Source: DATCJY01 sp036562565 (lineage in GTDB: Bacteria > Bacteroidota > Bacteroidia > Flavobacteriales_D > Sanyastnellaceae). From it: a stretch of DNA of 64,000 bases. Below the pieces are notes generated by a model. It did no database searches, had not been told where the DNA came from, and saw only the letters and a program-made list of their open reading frames with translations. Shown here one piece after another: positions 25,480 through 35,184 of the stretch. The position numbers were made by a program, and so were the translations under genes. The stretch is taken from assembly GCA_036562565.1 (NCBI GenBank), contig DATCJY010000018.1:17720-81719 (forward strand), in the 5' to 3' direction. Numbering within the stretch: the stretch's first letter is position 1; the number at the start of each line of letters is the position of its first letter.

Positions 25480-27729
25480 ATGACAAAAAAGCGCAGCATT
25501 TTAATACTCACACTGGTAGGGATTCTCCTCGCTGCCTCGGTCTATCTCATTTCCAAGCTGCAGTTCAGTTATGACTTTGAGGACTTCTTTCCTCAAGATG
25601 ATCCGCAGACGGAATTTTATTTCAACTACCGTGACGCTTTCGAAACCGACAATGATTTTTTCATCGTTGCCCTTGAGAATAAAGCAGGCATCTATCAATA
25701 TGATTTCTTGCAAAAGGTGGACAGCCTCAATGCGGAGCTCAAGCGGTTGCCTTATGTGCAGGAAGCCATCGGGCCTACACGCATCAACGAATATTACCGC
25801 GATCCGGTTTTAGGGCAAGTGTTTACCGTGCCGCTGCTGCGCTGGAAAGAGCCGGAGCACTATGCGCCCGATTCGCTCAAAGTGCTCTACACACCGGGCA
25901 TGGTGGGCTTGTTTTTTTCAGCGAAAGGAAACTCGGTTGCCATCAATCTCAAGCACGAAGAAAACCTCTCCAAGCGCAAATGCGATGAACTCGCTGCCGC
26001 GATAGAAAGCACCGTGGCGCGTTTCCATTTTGATGAAACACACATCATCGGTCGTGCGCTAGGTCAACGCCTCTATGTGGAAACGATGCTCAAAGAGCTG
26101 ATCATGTTCATCAGCCTGAGCCTTGTGATTACCATTATCTTCTTGCTCATCGCATTCCGCTCGTTTTGGGGAATTGTAGTGCCCACATTCATCGTGTTGG
26201 TATCCATCCTCTTCACGTTGGGTTTTGTAAAGCTCATTGGCAAAGACCTGGACCTCATGATGACCGTCTTGCCTACCATCATCTTTGTTGTGGGCATCAG
26301 CGATTCGGTGCACGTGCTTACGAAGTACATGCAAGAGTTGCGTGCGGGTCGTGACCGCATTGAGGCCATCAAATATTCATTCAGAAGCATACGCCTCGCC
26401 ACCTTTCTCACTTCCCTCACCACTTCCATTGGCTTCATCACGCTGGTGTTGTCAAACATCCGCCCCATCAGCGATTTCGCCATCTATACATCCTTCGGAA
26501 TCATGATGGCGTATGGACTTACCTACACCGTAATGCCGGCCGTATTGTTTTTGGCTAAACCAAAAGGGTTGTATGCCAATGCCGCGAAGCCGGACTTTTG
26601 GAGCCGATACCTGCACCGCTGGTTGGCATGGATTATTCGCAACCGCAAGGGCATCGCCATCGGTATGGGTATTATCATCTTGGCGAGTATATACTCCATC
26701 ACACGCATACCGGTGGACAACTACATGTTGGAAGACCTGCGCGACAGCCATCGCCTCAAGAAAGAATTCCGCTATATGGAAGAAAACTTTTCGGGTTGTC
26801 GCCCATTTGAAATGGCCATCATGCCAGCGGAAGAAACGGACGTCTTCTCTGCTGCCTTCTTGAAAGACATGGATACCATTGGGCACTTCTTGCAAGAAAA
26901 ATATGGCGTGGGCAGCCTGATGTCACTATCGGAACTTGTAAAGTCAGCGAACAAAGCACTCAATGCCGGACAAGCATCCTATTTCATCGTACCTGAAGAC
27001 TCCTCAGAGATAAAGAAGCTCGAACGGTTTACTAACCGAAAAGACATCGCACGACTTACATCGCTTTACTATAATAAAGAAGCGAACATGTTGCGCATCA
27101 GCGGCAAGACACCTGACCTAGGAAGACAACATTACAAGCAACTCAATGATGAACTGGATGCATTCATATCTCAAAACACAACCACCAAGTTTGAACACAA
27201 AGTAACGGGCACTGCACAACTCATCGACCTCAACAATCAATACCTGGTAGAGAACATGGTGTGGGACTTGTTGCTATCGATAATTGCGATTGGTCTTGTG
27301 ATGGGCATTGTGTATCGCTCATGGAAAATGATTTTGCTCACCATTATCCCGAACATCATTCCGCTTGTTATCGTGGGCGGCATCATGGGACTCACCGGCA
27401 TACCTCTCAAAGTATCTACATCCATCATCTTCAACATTGCGTTTGGTATAGCCGTGGATGATACGATTCACTTCCTAGCACGTGTTCGCACGTTTTTGCT
27501 TGAAGGAAAATCAAATCTCTATGCCGTGAAGCGCACTTTCCTCACCACCGGCAAAGCCATGATAGTGACCACACTCATCTTGAGTGGTGGGTTCCTCACA
27601 CTCATCTTGTCTGATTTCTTAGGAACATTTTATATCGGCTTCTTGATAAGCCTAACGTTATTTATTGCGCTCATTGCCGAACTCATGATATCTCCCCTTG
27701 TGGTAATGATATTTTATAAGAAGAAATAA
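25480..27729 (+). CDS. MMPL/RND-superfamily transporter
   Basis: A 749-residue membrane protein with the duplicated RND plan: one N-terminal helix, a large periplasmic loop (about residues 45-200), a block of about five helices, a second single helix, a second large loop, and five more helices. Sterol-sensing-like stretches such as LPTIIFVVGISDSVHVLTKYM and FNIAFGIAVDDTIHFLARV appear in the two halves and carry conserved Asp residues. The family (HAE3/MMPL-like) exports lipids, hopanoids or drugs by proton antiport. The start is ATG 25480; an upstream TTG in frame overlaps a TATTTG promoter-like box at about 25450-25455. No adaptor or outer-membrane partner gene is adjacent. Confidence 0.85.
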   Translation: MTKKRSILILTLVGILLAASVYLISKLQFSYDFEDFFPQDDPQTEFYFNYRDAFETDNDFFIVALENKAGIYQYDFLQKVDSLNAELKRLPYVQEAIGPTRINEYYRDPVLGQVFTVPLLRWKEPEHYAPDSLKVLYTPGMVGLFFSAKGNSVAINLKHEENLSKRKCDELAAAIESTVARFHFDETHIIGRALGQRLYVETMLKELIMFISLSLVITIIFLLIAFRSFWGIVVPTFIVLVSILFTLGFVKLIGKDLDLMMTVLPTIIFVVGISDSVHVLTKYMQELRAGRDRIEAIKYSFRSIRLATFLTSLTTSIGFITLVLSNIRPISDFAIYTSFGIMMAYGLTYTVMPAVLFLAKPKGLYANAAKPDFWSRYLHRWLAWIIRNRKGIAIGMGIIILASIYSITRIPVDNYMLEDLRDSHRLKKEFRYMEENFSGCRPFEMAIMPAEETDVFSAAFLKDMDTIGHFLQEKYGVGSLMSLSELVKSANKALNAGQASYFIVPEDSSEIKKLERFTNRKDIARLTSLYYNKEANMLRISGKTPDLGRQHYKQLNDELDAFISQNTTTKFEHKVTGTAQLIDLNNQYLVENMVWDLLLSIIAIGLVMGIVYRSWKMILLTIIPNIIPLVIVGGIMGLTGIPLKVSTSIIFNIAFGIAVDDTIHFLARVRTFLLEGKSNLYAVKRTFLTTGKAMIVTTLILSGGFLTLILSDFLGTFYIGFLISLTLFIALIAELMISPLVVMIFYKKK

Positions 27730-27834
27730 GTCATACCCAATGAAATAAACGGATTGTCAAATCCAATCCTGAAAATCGCGCACCACTGAAGACTAGCGCT
27801 TAACTTCGGCACGTATTTTACTAGTAAAGCAATT

Positions 27835-30033
27835 ATGAAATTGAACATCATCTCTCTGCTCACCATTCTCTTGCTGTCCACTACAGCAACCGCACAGAAA
27901 AAAATCACCAATGAATTAATCTGGGCCAGCCCCGAGTTCAACGCTGACTACATAGATGGGCTCTCAAGTCTCAAAGACGGACTTCATTATTCCAGCTTAG
28001 AATCGAGCGATGCATTTGGTTCGCGCATCGTGAAGTACAGCTATGCCACCGGTGAAGAAGTGGGAGTAATTGCTACTTCCGTTGATGTGTTCAAAAATGC
28101 CAACAAGCGCATTGAAGGCTATGAGATGAGCCACGATGAAAAATACATTCTCATCACCACCGATATAGAGCCTCAATACCGCCACAGCTATTTTGCAAAC
28201 TTCTACGTGCACAACCTAGAAACACGCAAGACCACACCAGTAGCGGATTTCAGCAAAGGCAAGCAAATGCTTGCAACCCTCTCGCCCGATGGCCAGCACG
28301 TGGCTTTTGTGCGCGATAACAACATCTACATAACCCACCTTGAAACCGGCAAAGAGACACAAATCACCACCGATGGGGAGAAGAACAAAATCATCAACGG
28401 TGCCACCGATTGGGTGTATGAAGAAGAATTTGCACTCGTAAAAGGTTTGTATTGGAGTTGCAAAGGCGACCGCCTTGCTTACTACCGCTTTGATGAAAGC
28501 CAAGTGCGGGAGTTCTCCATGGACATGTTCGGTGGATTGTATCCTGAGCAAGAACGTTTCAAGTATCCAAAGGCAGGAGAGAAAAACAGCGTAGTGAGCA
28601 TATATATCTATGATATGAATACCAAGCGCAGCACCATCGTGGCAACAGGCGATGAACCGGACCAATACATCCCGCGCATCAAGTGGACTCAGAACAACGA
28701 TAAGCTGTGTGTGTTGCGCATGAACAGACTACAAAACAAACTGGAGTACCTCATGACCGACCTTTCACAAGTAGCGCCATTTGCTCATGATGTGAAAGTG
28801 ATATACACAGAGAAGGCAGACACGTATGTGGACATCAACGATGCATTGACATTCCTCAAAGACGGAAGTTTCATCATGATGAGTGAGCGAGATGGATACA
28901 ACCACCTCTACCTCATGGATGCCAACGGCAACGTGAAGCAACAACTCACCAGCGGCAAGTTTGATGTCATCGACTTCTATGGATATGATGAAACCACAAT
29001 GACAGCCTACTACAGCAGCAGCGAGATGGGCGCAATAGACAAGCAAATCTATAGCGTGACCGCCAAGAAGAAACCTGTAGTGAAAAGGCTCAGCACCAGA
29101 AAAGGCCACAACGATGCTCAATTCAGCAAGGGATTCAAATACTACATCATCAACCACAGCGATGCGAACAGTCCGAATGAATACCATCTCTACAATGCAA
29201 AAGGCCAAGAGATACGTGTACTCAAAGACAATGCACGCCTCAAAGAGCGCTTGAAGAATTATGATTTGACGAAGAAAGAATTCTTCACCTTCACCAATAG
29301 CACCAACACAACACTCAACTGTTGGATGATGAAACCCACAGACTTCGATCCGAATAAAAAATACCCTGTGTTGGTAGCCATTTACGGTGGTCCTGGCAGC
29401 AATACGGTATTGGATGCATGGGGCGGTCGCAATTACATGTGGCACCAGATGTTGTGCCAACAAGGTTATATCGTGGTGAGCTGTGACCCGCGCGGCACAC
29501 AATTCCGTGGCCGCGATTTCAAGCACAGCACTTACATGAACTTGGGTAAAAATGAAACAGCTGATTTTATAGACCTTGCCAAATACCTAGGCAATCAGTC
29601 ATACATCGACAAAGACCGCATCGGCATTCAAGGCTGGAGTTTTGGTGGTTACATGACCAGCCTCTGCATGACCAAAGGTTCAGATTATTATAAAGCCGGT
29701 ATTGCAGTAGCCCCGGTTACCAACTGGAAGTATTACGATACCATTTACACGGAGCGTTTCTTGCGCACACCTCAAGAAAACAGCGGTGGTTATGAGAACA
29801 ACTCACCCATCAATTTTGTGGATGCACTCAAAGGCAAGTTCCTCATCATTCACGGCAGTGCAGATGATAACGTGCATTACCAAAACACCATGGATATGGT
29901 AACGGCACTGGTTGCAGCGAACAAGCAATTTGAGATGTTCATTTATCCCAATAAAAACCATGGCATCTATGGCGGTATGACACGCCTGCATCTCTACAAC
30001 AAGATGACGAACTTCCTCAAAGAAAATCTATAA
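27835..30033 (+). CDS. Dipeptidyl peptidase IV-like S9 peptidase, exported
   Basis: A 732-residue serine peptidase. Signal peptide MKLNIISLLTILLLSTTATAQ. Residues about 60-450 form the DPP-IV beta-propeller; the C-terminal third is an alpha/beta hydrolase. Catalytic residues are Ser602 in GWSFGGYM, Asp in HGSADDNVHYQ and His709 in NKNHGIYGG. The family removes X-Pro or X-Ala dipeptides from peptide N-termini. The glutamate pair that binds the free amino terminus may be the EE in WVYEEEFAL. Likely periplasmic and part of peptide nutrition. The DUF423 gene begins 10 bases after its stop, suggesting an operon. Confidence 0.93.
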   Translation: MKLNIISLLTILLLSTTATAQKKITNELIWASPEFNADYIDGLSSLKDGLHYSSLESSDAFGSRIVKYSYATGEEVGVIATSVDVFKNANKRIEGYEMSHDEKYILITTDIEPQYRHSYFANFYVHNLETRKTTPVADFSKGKQMLATLSPDGQHVAFVRDNNIYITHLETGKETQITTDGEKNKIINGATDWVYEEEFALVKGLYWSCKGDRLAYYRFDESQVREFSMDMFGGLYPEQERFKYPKAGEKNSVVSIYIYDMNTKRSTIVATGDEPDQYIPRIKWTQNNDKLCVLRMNRLQNKLEYLMTDLSQVAPFAHDVKVIYTEKADTYVDINDALTFLKDGSFIMMSERDGYNHLYLMDANGNVKQQLTSGKFDVIDFYGYDETTMTAYYSSSEMGAIDKQIYSVTAKKKPVVKRLSTRKGHNDAQFSKGFKYYIINHSDANSPNEYHLYNAKGQEIRVLKDNARLKERLKNYDLTKKEFFTFTNSTNTTLNCWMMKPTDFDPNKKYPVLVAIYGGPGSNTVLDAWGGRNYMWHQMLCQQGYIVVSCDPRGTQFRGRDFKHSTYMNLGKNETADFIDLAKYLGNQSYIDKDRIGIQGWSFGGYMTSLCMTKGSDYYKAGIAVAPVTNWKYYDTIYTERFLRTPQENSGGYENNSPINFVDALKGKFLIIHGSADDNVHYQNTMDMVTALVAANKQFEMFIYPNKNHGIYGGMTRLHLYNKMTNFLKENL

Positions 30034-30043
30034 ACCGAACAAG

Positions 30044-30430
30044 ATGATACGCACCGGATTTATTCTTATGGCCTTGGCAGTAGCACTCGGTGCTTTTGGT
30101 GCTCATGGCTTAGAGCCTCACCTGGAGCCGCGCCAACTCGATGTTTGGAAGACAGCTGTGAACTATCAATTCATTCATGCACTTGGAATGATGATGCTCT
30201 CCGCTATCGCAAATAAACCATGGATCCGTGCAGAGCGTTTGCGTTCTGCGCAAATCCTGTTGTTGATTGGAGTGATACTGTTCAGTGGTTCTCTTTATTT
30301 CCTGTCAACTAAAGGATTGCTGGGTATCAACCTCTCATGGCTTGGACCCGTCACTCCTATTGGTGGGGTGTGTTTTATCGCAGGTTGGTTGTTGGCAGCG
30401 TTGAGTGTTACGAAAGAGGAATTGAATTGA
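30044..30430 (+). CDS. DUF423 (YgdD/TMEM256-like) membrane protein
   Basis: A 128-residue membrane protein with four hydrophobic helices. The family's opening motif is clear: LAVALGAFGAHGLEPHLEPRQLDVWKTAVNYQ, followed by an HALGM motif and, at the end, the helix TPIGGVCFIAGWLLAA. DUF423 proteins are found widely in bacteria and mitochondria and have no established function. It lies between the S9 peptidase and a DNA glycosylase gene. Confidence 0.9.
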   Translation: MIRTGFILMALAVALGAFGAHGLEPHLEPRQLDVWKTAVNYQFIHALGMMMLSAIANKPWIRAERLRSAQILLLIGVILFSGSLYFLSTKGLLGINLSWLGPVTPIGGVCFIAGWLLAALSVTKEELN

Positions 30431-30443
30431 ACAATTGAACTCC

Positions 30444-30935
30444 ATGAACCAAGGCATCATCCATAGCTTCCCACCTATTGTTGATGAAAATTGTCGCATC
30501 CTCATCCTAGGCACCATGCCCGGTGAAGAATCACTGCGGCAACAGCAATACTATGCGCACAAGCGAAACCTGTTTTGGAAAATCTTGAGTGAAGTGTTGA
30601 ACGAACCTTTTACACTCGATTATGAAGAGCGAAAGCAGATGTTGTTGCGGCATCGAATTGCCTTGTGGGATGTATGCCATAACTGCGTGCGCAAAGGCAG
30701 CCTGGACTCAGATATCAAACTTGAAGTGCCAAATAAAATTGATGCATTGATTGAAAAGCATCCGAGCATTCAAACCATCGCCTTCAATGGCAAGAAAGCG
30801 GAAGCACTTTACAAAAAACACTTTGATAGATTGGAGCATCTCCTGTACCTATCGCTGCCATCTACAAGTCCAGCCAATGCCTCTATATCCATGAACCGGA
30901 AGCTTGCGGCATGGAGCAGGTTGGCTTCTCTGTAA
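30444..30935 (+). CDS. DNA-deoxyinosine (hypoxanthine) glycosylase, UDG superfamily
   Basis: A 163-residue member of the uracil-DNA glycosylase superfamily, type 6 (hypoxanthine-DNA glycosylase). Motif 1 is ILGTMPGEESLRQQQYYAHKRNLFW, in which the Asn of that stretch is the family's catalytic position. LWDVCHNCVRKGS follows, and the closing motif is LPSTSPAN. It removes hypoxanthine (deaminated adenine), and perhaps uracil, from DNA. ATG 30444 is preferred over the in-frame TTG at 30435. The length is normal. A bidirectional terminator follows about 50 bases downstream. Confidence 0.88.
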   Translation: MNQGIIHSFPPIVDENCRILILGTMPGEESLRQQQYYAHKRNLFWKILSEVLNEPFTLDYEERKQMLLRHRIALWDVCHNCVRKGSLDSDIKLEVPNKIDALIEKHPSIQTIAFNGKKAEALYKKHFDRLEHLLYLSLPSTSPANASISMNRKLAAWSRLASL

Positions 30936-30984
30936 CATGACACAGAGCAGGCGAGAAATGTGACGAACTTCCAATCAAAAAAAT

Positions 30985-31012
30985 AAAAGGTGACTCAATT
31001 GAGTCACCTTTT
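30985..31012. terminator. Bidirectional terminator between the glycosylase gene and icmF
   Basis: AAAAGGTGACTCAA and its complement form a perfect 28-base palindrome. An A run on the left and T run on the right let it stop both the plus-strand glycosylase transcript and the minus-strand icmF transcript. Confidence 0.9.
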
Positions 31013-31034
31013 GCACATTATGCTTTGAACACTT

Positions 31035-34000
31035 CTACATATTCCTTCTATACTGACCACCCACTTGGAACATCGCTTGCGTGATTTGTCCAAGTGAACA
31101 ATACTTCACGGCATCCATGAGCTCGGTAAATACGTTCTTGTTTTGGACGGCAGCATCTTGAATTTTCTTGAGTGCCACAGGAGCCATTTCTGCATTTGTT
31201 TTATGCAAGTTGGAAAGCATGGATATTTGGTATTGCTTCTCCTCTTCGGTAGCGCGAATGACTTCTTTCGGCTCGATGGTTGGTGAGCCTTTCTTAGACA
31301 AGAAAGTATTTACACCGATGATTGGGAAACGACCATCGTGCTTGAGCGTTTCATAGTAAAGGCTTTCTTCTTGAATCTTTCCGCGTTGGTACATGGTTTC
31401 CATGGCACCAAGCACACCACCGCGCTCGGTGATTCTATCAAACTCGGCAAGAACTGCTTCTTCCACAAGATCTGTCAATTCTTCAATGATGAAAGAACCT
31501 TGCAACGGGTTTTCATTCTTCGCAAGACCAAGCTCTTTGTTGATGATGAGCTGGATGGCCATTGCCCTGCGAACAGATTCTTCAGTCGGAGTAGTAATCG
31601 CCTCATCGTAAGCGTTGGTGTGAAGCGAGTTGCAGTTATCATAAATCGCGTACAACGCTTGCAAAGTTGTACGGATATCGTTGAAGTCAATCTCTTGTGC
31701 GTGCAGTGAGCGACCACTGGTTTGAATGTGGTACTTGAGCATTTGCGCACGGGCATTGGCACCATATTTTTTAGCCATAGCCTTGGCCCAGATTCGTCTT
31801 GCCACGCGGCCAATCACAGCATATTCCGGATCAATACCATTACTGAAGAAGAACGACAAATTGGGACCGAACTCATTGATGTCCATGCCACGGCTGAGGT
31901 AGTACTCTACATAGGTAAAGCCATTTGCCAAGGTGAACGCCAATTGAGTAATTGGGTTGGCTCCTGCTTCTGCAATGTGGTAACCACTAATGGATACCGA
32001 ATAGAAATTGCGCACTTTGTTTTGGATGAAGTACTCCTGCACATCTCCCATGAGACGCAATGCATACTCTGTAGAGAAGATGCACGTGTTTTGTGCTTGG
32101 TCTTCTTTGAGGATGTCGGCTTGTACTGTACCGCGCACTTGTGACAATGTTTGTGCTTTGATGTTGGCATAAACATCAGCGGGCAATACCTCATCGCCAG
32201 TGATGCCCAGCAACATCAAGCCCAGTCCATCGTTTCCTTCAGGAAGTTCTCCTTGATACTTCGGACGAGTCAAGCCTTTGGCTTCGTATTTCTCGTATAA
32301 CTTTTTCTCTACTTCAGCTTCAAGCCCATTTGCTTTGATGTATTTCTCACATTGTTGGTCGATGGCTGCATTCATAAAGAAAGCAAGCAACATGGGAGCC
32401 GGACCGTTGATGGTCATACTCACCGAAGTCTTTGGATCCGCAAGATCAAAGCCGCTGTATAGCTTCTTCGCATCATCCAAACAACAGATGCTCACACCAC
32501 TGTTACCCACTTTACCGTAGATATCAGGACGCAAGTCGGGGTCATTACCATAAAGTGTCACGCTGTCAAATGCAGTGGACAAGCGTTTAGCAGGCATACC
32601 TAGGCTCACGTAGTGGAAGCGTCTGTTGGTGCGCTCCGGTCCACCTTCACCGGCAAACATGCGTGTTGGGTCTTCACCTTCACGCTTGAATGGATAGAGC
32701 CCCGATGTATATGGGAACTCACCCGGCACATTTTCTTGCAAAACCCAACGAAGGATATCGCCCCATGAGCGGTAAGAAGGAGTTGCCACTTTCGGTATTT
32801 GCAAGTGCGACAAGCTCTCGGTATGCGTCTTGATGCTTATTTCCTTGTCACGCACCATGAACTTGTACTCCGGATTCTTATAGCGAGCACGTTTGTCATT
32901 CCATGATTGAATCACCTCCCAGTTGTGCGGGTCGAGGTCAAGTTTGATTCTGTCAAAAGATGCACGCAACACTTTCAGTGCTTCTTCATTGCCTTGACCT
33001 TCTTCCATCACTTTGATGCTATGATGCAAAGCATAGAGCTTATCAGCAATTTCACTTTGTGCAGCAGCCCATTTATCATAAGCGCGGTTGTTCTCACTGA
33101 TTTCGCTCAGATAACGTGTGCGATGTGGTGGAATGATATAAATCTTTTCACTCATCTCCTTGGTGATGGTGAAATTCGATTTCAAATCACTGCCGGTTTT
33201 TTCCGCTATCTTATCCATGAGCTTTTTATAAAGCGCATTGGTTCCTGGGTCGTTGAATTGGGAAGCGATGGTGCCCACCACAGGAAGCGCATCATCATCT
33301 ACATCCCATAATTGGTGATTGCGCTTGTATTGCTTGCGCACATCGCGCAGTGCATCTTGTGCTCCGCGTTTATCAAATTTGTTGATGGCTACCACATCGG
33401 CAAAATCAAGCATATCGATTTTTTCCAATTGCGATGCAGCCCCAAACTCCGGAGTCATGATGTACAAGGCCACATCACTGTGGTCCATGATTTCAGTATC
33501 GCTTTGACCGATACCGGATGTTTCGAGAATAATCAAATCGAAACCGGCAGCTTTTAAAATCGCTACCGCTTCAGACACGTGCTTGCTCAATGCCAAGTTG
33601 CTCTGACGCGTAGCAAGCGAACGCATATACACACGCGGATTGCGAATGGAGTTCATGCGAATGCGGTCTCCAAGCAATGCTCCTCCAGTCTTCTTTTTAG
33701 ATGGATCAACGGAGATAAGACCGATGTTCTTATCCGGAAAATCAAGCAAGAATCTGCGCACGAGTTCATCCACCATGGATGATTTACCTGCTCCTCCGGT
33801 ACCGGTGATTCCCAGCACGGGAGTCTTTGACTTGGAAGCCATTTCGTGCACTTTTTCCAAAGCCGCTTTGTGTTCTTCAGGGAAATTTTCTGCAGCAGAA
33901 ATCAAGCGAGCGATTGCGCCATGTGCATTCACAGAAAGCTGTTCTACTTCATTGGTAAGGGTTTTACCGGTAGGATAATCCGACTTTTGAACGAGGTCGT

Positions 34001-34415
34001 TAATCATTCCTTGCAAGCCGAGAGCACGGCCGTCATCCGGATGATAAAGACGAGTGATGCCATACTTGTGCAACTCTTCAATCTCTTCAAGAAGGATGGT
34101 ACCACCGCCCCCACCGAAAATTTTGATATGGCCTGCTCCTTTCTGATGGAGCAAATCATACATGTATTTGAAGTACTCAATGTGTCCACCTTGATAGCTG
34201 GTCATGGCGATGGCCTGCGCATCTTCTTGGATAGCGCAATCCACCACCTCTTCCACACTGCGGTCATGACCCAGGTGAATCACCTCACAACCCGTACTTT
34301 GAATGATTCTGCGCATGATATTGATAGCTGCATCATGGCCATCAAACAAACTTGCAGCGGTTACAATTCTAACTTTATTCTTTGGAGTATATGGTGTACT
34401 TACTTGCATGTTCAT
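31035..34415 (-). CDS. icmF: Fused isobutyryl-CoA mutase IcmF (B12 mutase with G-protein chaperone)
   Basis: A 1126-residue fusion in IcmF order. Residues 1-140 are the B12-binding domain, with the lower cobalt ligand His27 in SLFDGHDAAINI and a GGGGG segment at 101-105. Residues about 195-450 are the MeaB-like GTPase chaperone: P-loop GITGTGGAGKSS at 202-213 and base-specific NKFD at 345-348. Residues about 560-1126 are the mutase TIM barrel (YTSGLYPFKREGEDPTRMFAGEGG, SVSISGYHIAEAGANP, SGRSLHAQEIDFNDIRTTLQAL). It interconverts isobutyryl-CoA and butyryl-CoA (some also pivalyl-CoA) using adenosylcobalamin. It stands alone, with terminators on both sides. Start ATG 34415; the Met two codons later is also possible. 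Confidence 0.93.
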   Translation of the reverse strand: MNMQVSTPYTPKNKVRIVTAASLFDGHDAAINIMRRIIQSTGCEVIHLGHDRSVEEVVDCAIQEDAQAIAMTSYQGGHIEYFKYMYDLLHQKGAGHIKIFGGGGGTILLEEIEELHKYGITRLYHPDDGRALGLQGMINDLVQKSDYPTGKTLTNEVEQLSVNAHGAIARLISAAENFPEEHKAALEKVHEMASKSKTPVLGITGTGGAGKSSMVDELVRRFLLDFPDKNIGLISVDPSKKKTGGALLGDRIRMNSIRNPRVYMRSLATRQSNLALSKHVSEAVAILKAAGFDLIILETSGIGQSDTEIMDHSDVALYIMTPEFGAASQLEKIDMLDFADVVAINKFDKRGAQDALRDVRKQYKRNHQLWDVDDDALPVVGTIASQFNDPGTNALYKKLMDKIAEKTGSDLKSNFTITKEMSEKIYIIPPHRTRYLSEISENNRAYDKWAAAQSEIADKLYALHHSIKVMEEGQGNEEALKVLRASFDRIKLDLDPHNWEVIQSWNDKRARYKNPEYKFMVRDKEISIKTHTESLSHLQIPKVATPSYRSWGDILRWVLQENVPGEFPYTSGLYPFKREGEDPTRMFAGEGGPERTNRRFHYVSLGMPAKRLSTAFDSVTLYGNDPDLRPDIYGKVGNSGVSICCLDDAKKLYSGFDLADPKTSVSMTINGPAPMLLAFFMNAAIDQQCEKYIKANGLEAEVEKKLYEKYEAKGLTRPKYQGELPEGNDGLGLMLLGITGDEVLPADVYANIKAQTLSQVRGTVQADILKEDQAQNTCIFSTEYALRLMGDVQEYFIQNKVRNFYSVSISGYHIAEAGANPITQLAFTLANGFTYVEYYLSRGMDINEFGPNLSFFFSNGIDPEYAVIGRVARRIWAKAMAKKYGANARAQMLKYHIQTSGRSLHAQEIDFNDIRTTLQALYAIYDNCNSLHTNAYDEAITTPTEESVRRAMAIQLIINKELGLAKNENPLQGSFIIEELTDLVEEAVLAEFDRITERGGVLGAMETMYQRGKIQEESLYYETLKHDGRFPIIGVNTFLSKKGSPTIEPKEVIRATEEEKQYQISMLSNLHKTNAEMAPVALKKIQDAAVQNKNVFTELMDAVKYCSLGQITQAMFQVGGQYRRNM

Positions 34416-34571
34416 CGCTTGATTTTCCTTCGCATTAGGGCGAAAAGAACGAGCGCGAAAATACCGATTGAGGTGGAACCATTCAAAATGAAAACAAGCC
34501 TTTGGCTTAGGCCTCTAACCAATTTATTACCAAGAAGAAGGAGATTATACGTTCCAAGGCGGGAATATCCG

Positions 34572-34610
34572 AAAAAAAAAACCTCCTATGTAACTCAGTA
34601 CACAGGAGGT
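34572..34610 (-). terminator. Terminator of the small gene at 34669-35070
   Basis: ACCTCCT plus TGT at 34581-34591 pairs with ACA plus AGGAGGT at 34600-34610, with one internal mismatch. On the minus strand the stem is followed by ten T residues. Confidence 0.85.
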
Positions 34611-34668
34611 GTCCAATTAATTAATGGAAACAGTTAAACGATATACGTAAAGTCTAATCCTTTAAAAA

Positions 34669-35070
34669 CTATGCGGAGTTTCTCATATCATCGGCACGGA
34701 TGACCATCATCTCATCATTCCATTCTTTTTGCATTGAATGTACAGGTTCCTCATCTAGCTCAAATCCACTTGCTTGCAGAAGATTCATATCCCCTTGTGC
34801 GAGCTTGTTAACTGCGGTCGCTTGCATGTCAAGCAATTGAGTGATAAAACCTCTGACCACGTCCAGCTTGGATCTGAGACCGAATGTGGCTGTCGGGTCG
34901 CCAATCAGGCGCTGCATTTCATCCAACAAAAGCAATATCAAACCCGGATTGGGTTGTACGCTTGCAAACACTTCTTGACTTAGTGCTTGTTGCACTGCAC
35001 GCGCATTTTCGACAAAGTTGTTATGTGATAAACATCGGAAATAACCGGAACGCACAAATCGTGTTCTCAT
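34669..35070 (-). CDS. Hypothetical protein, Bacteroidota helical family often fused to fibronectin III
   Basis: A 133-residue helical protein without signal peptide or membrane segment. The order 'RTRFVRS', 'FVENARAVQQALS', 'LLLDEMQRLIGD', then a helix 'LRSKLDVVRGFITQLLDMQATAV', then 'ASGFELDEEP' resembles a common Bacteroidota family in which 'LLSSGFD..KP' is followed by a fibronectin type III domain. Here the protein ends about 20 residues after that point (DMRNSA), so the C-terminal domain is absent. Start ATG 35070 (MRTRFVRSG) fits the family; the frame continues back to 35118. A clear terminator follows. Function unknown. Confidence 0.6.
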   Translation of the reverse strand: MRTRFVRSGYFRCLSHNNFVENARAVQQALSQEVFASVQPNPGLILLLLDEMQRLIGDPTATFGLRSKLDVVRGFITQLLDMQATAVNKLAQGDMNLLQASGFELDEEPVHSMQKEWNDEMMVIRADDMRNSA

Positions 35071-35184
35071 CTTAGTTGGCGAGAGGGGTTTTAGTATGAG
35101 GCTCTCACAGGCCTTCAACGGTAACCCATGAATTTAGGTTACATGGAAGCGCTACACCTCCTATCAAGAAAGACCTATCAACAA

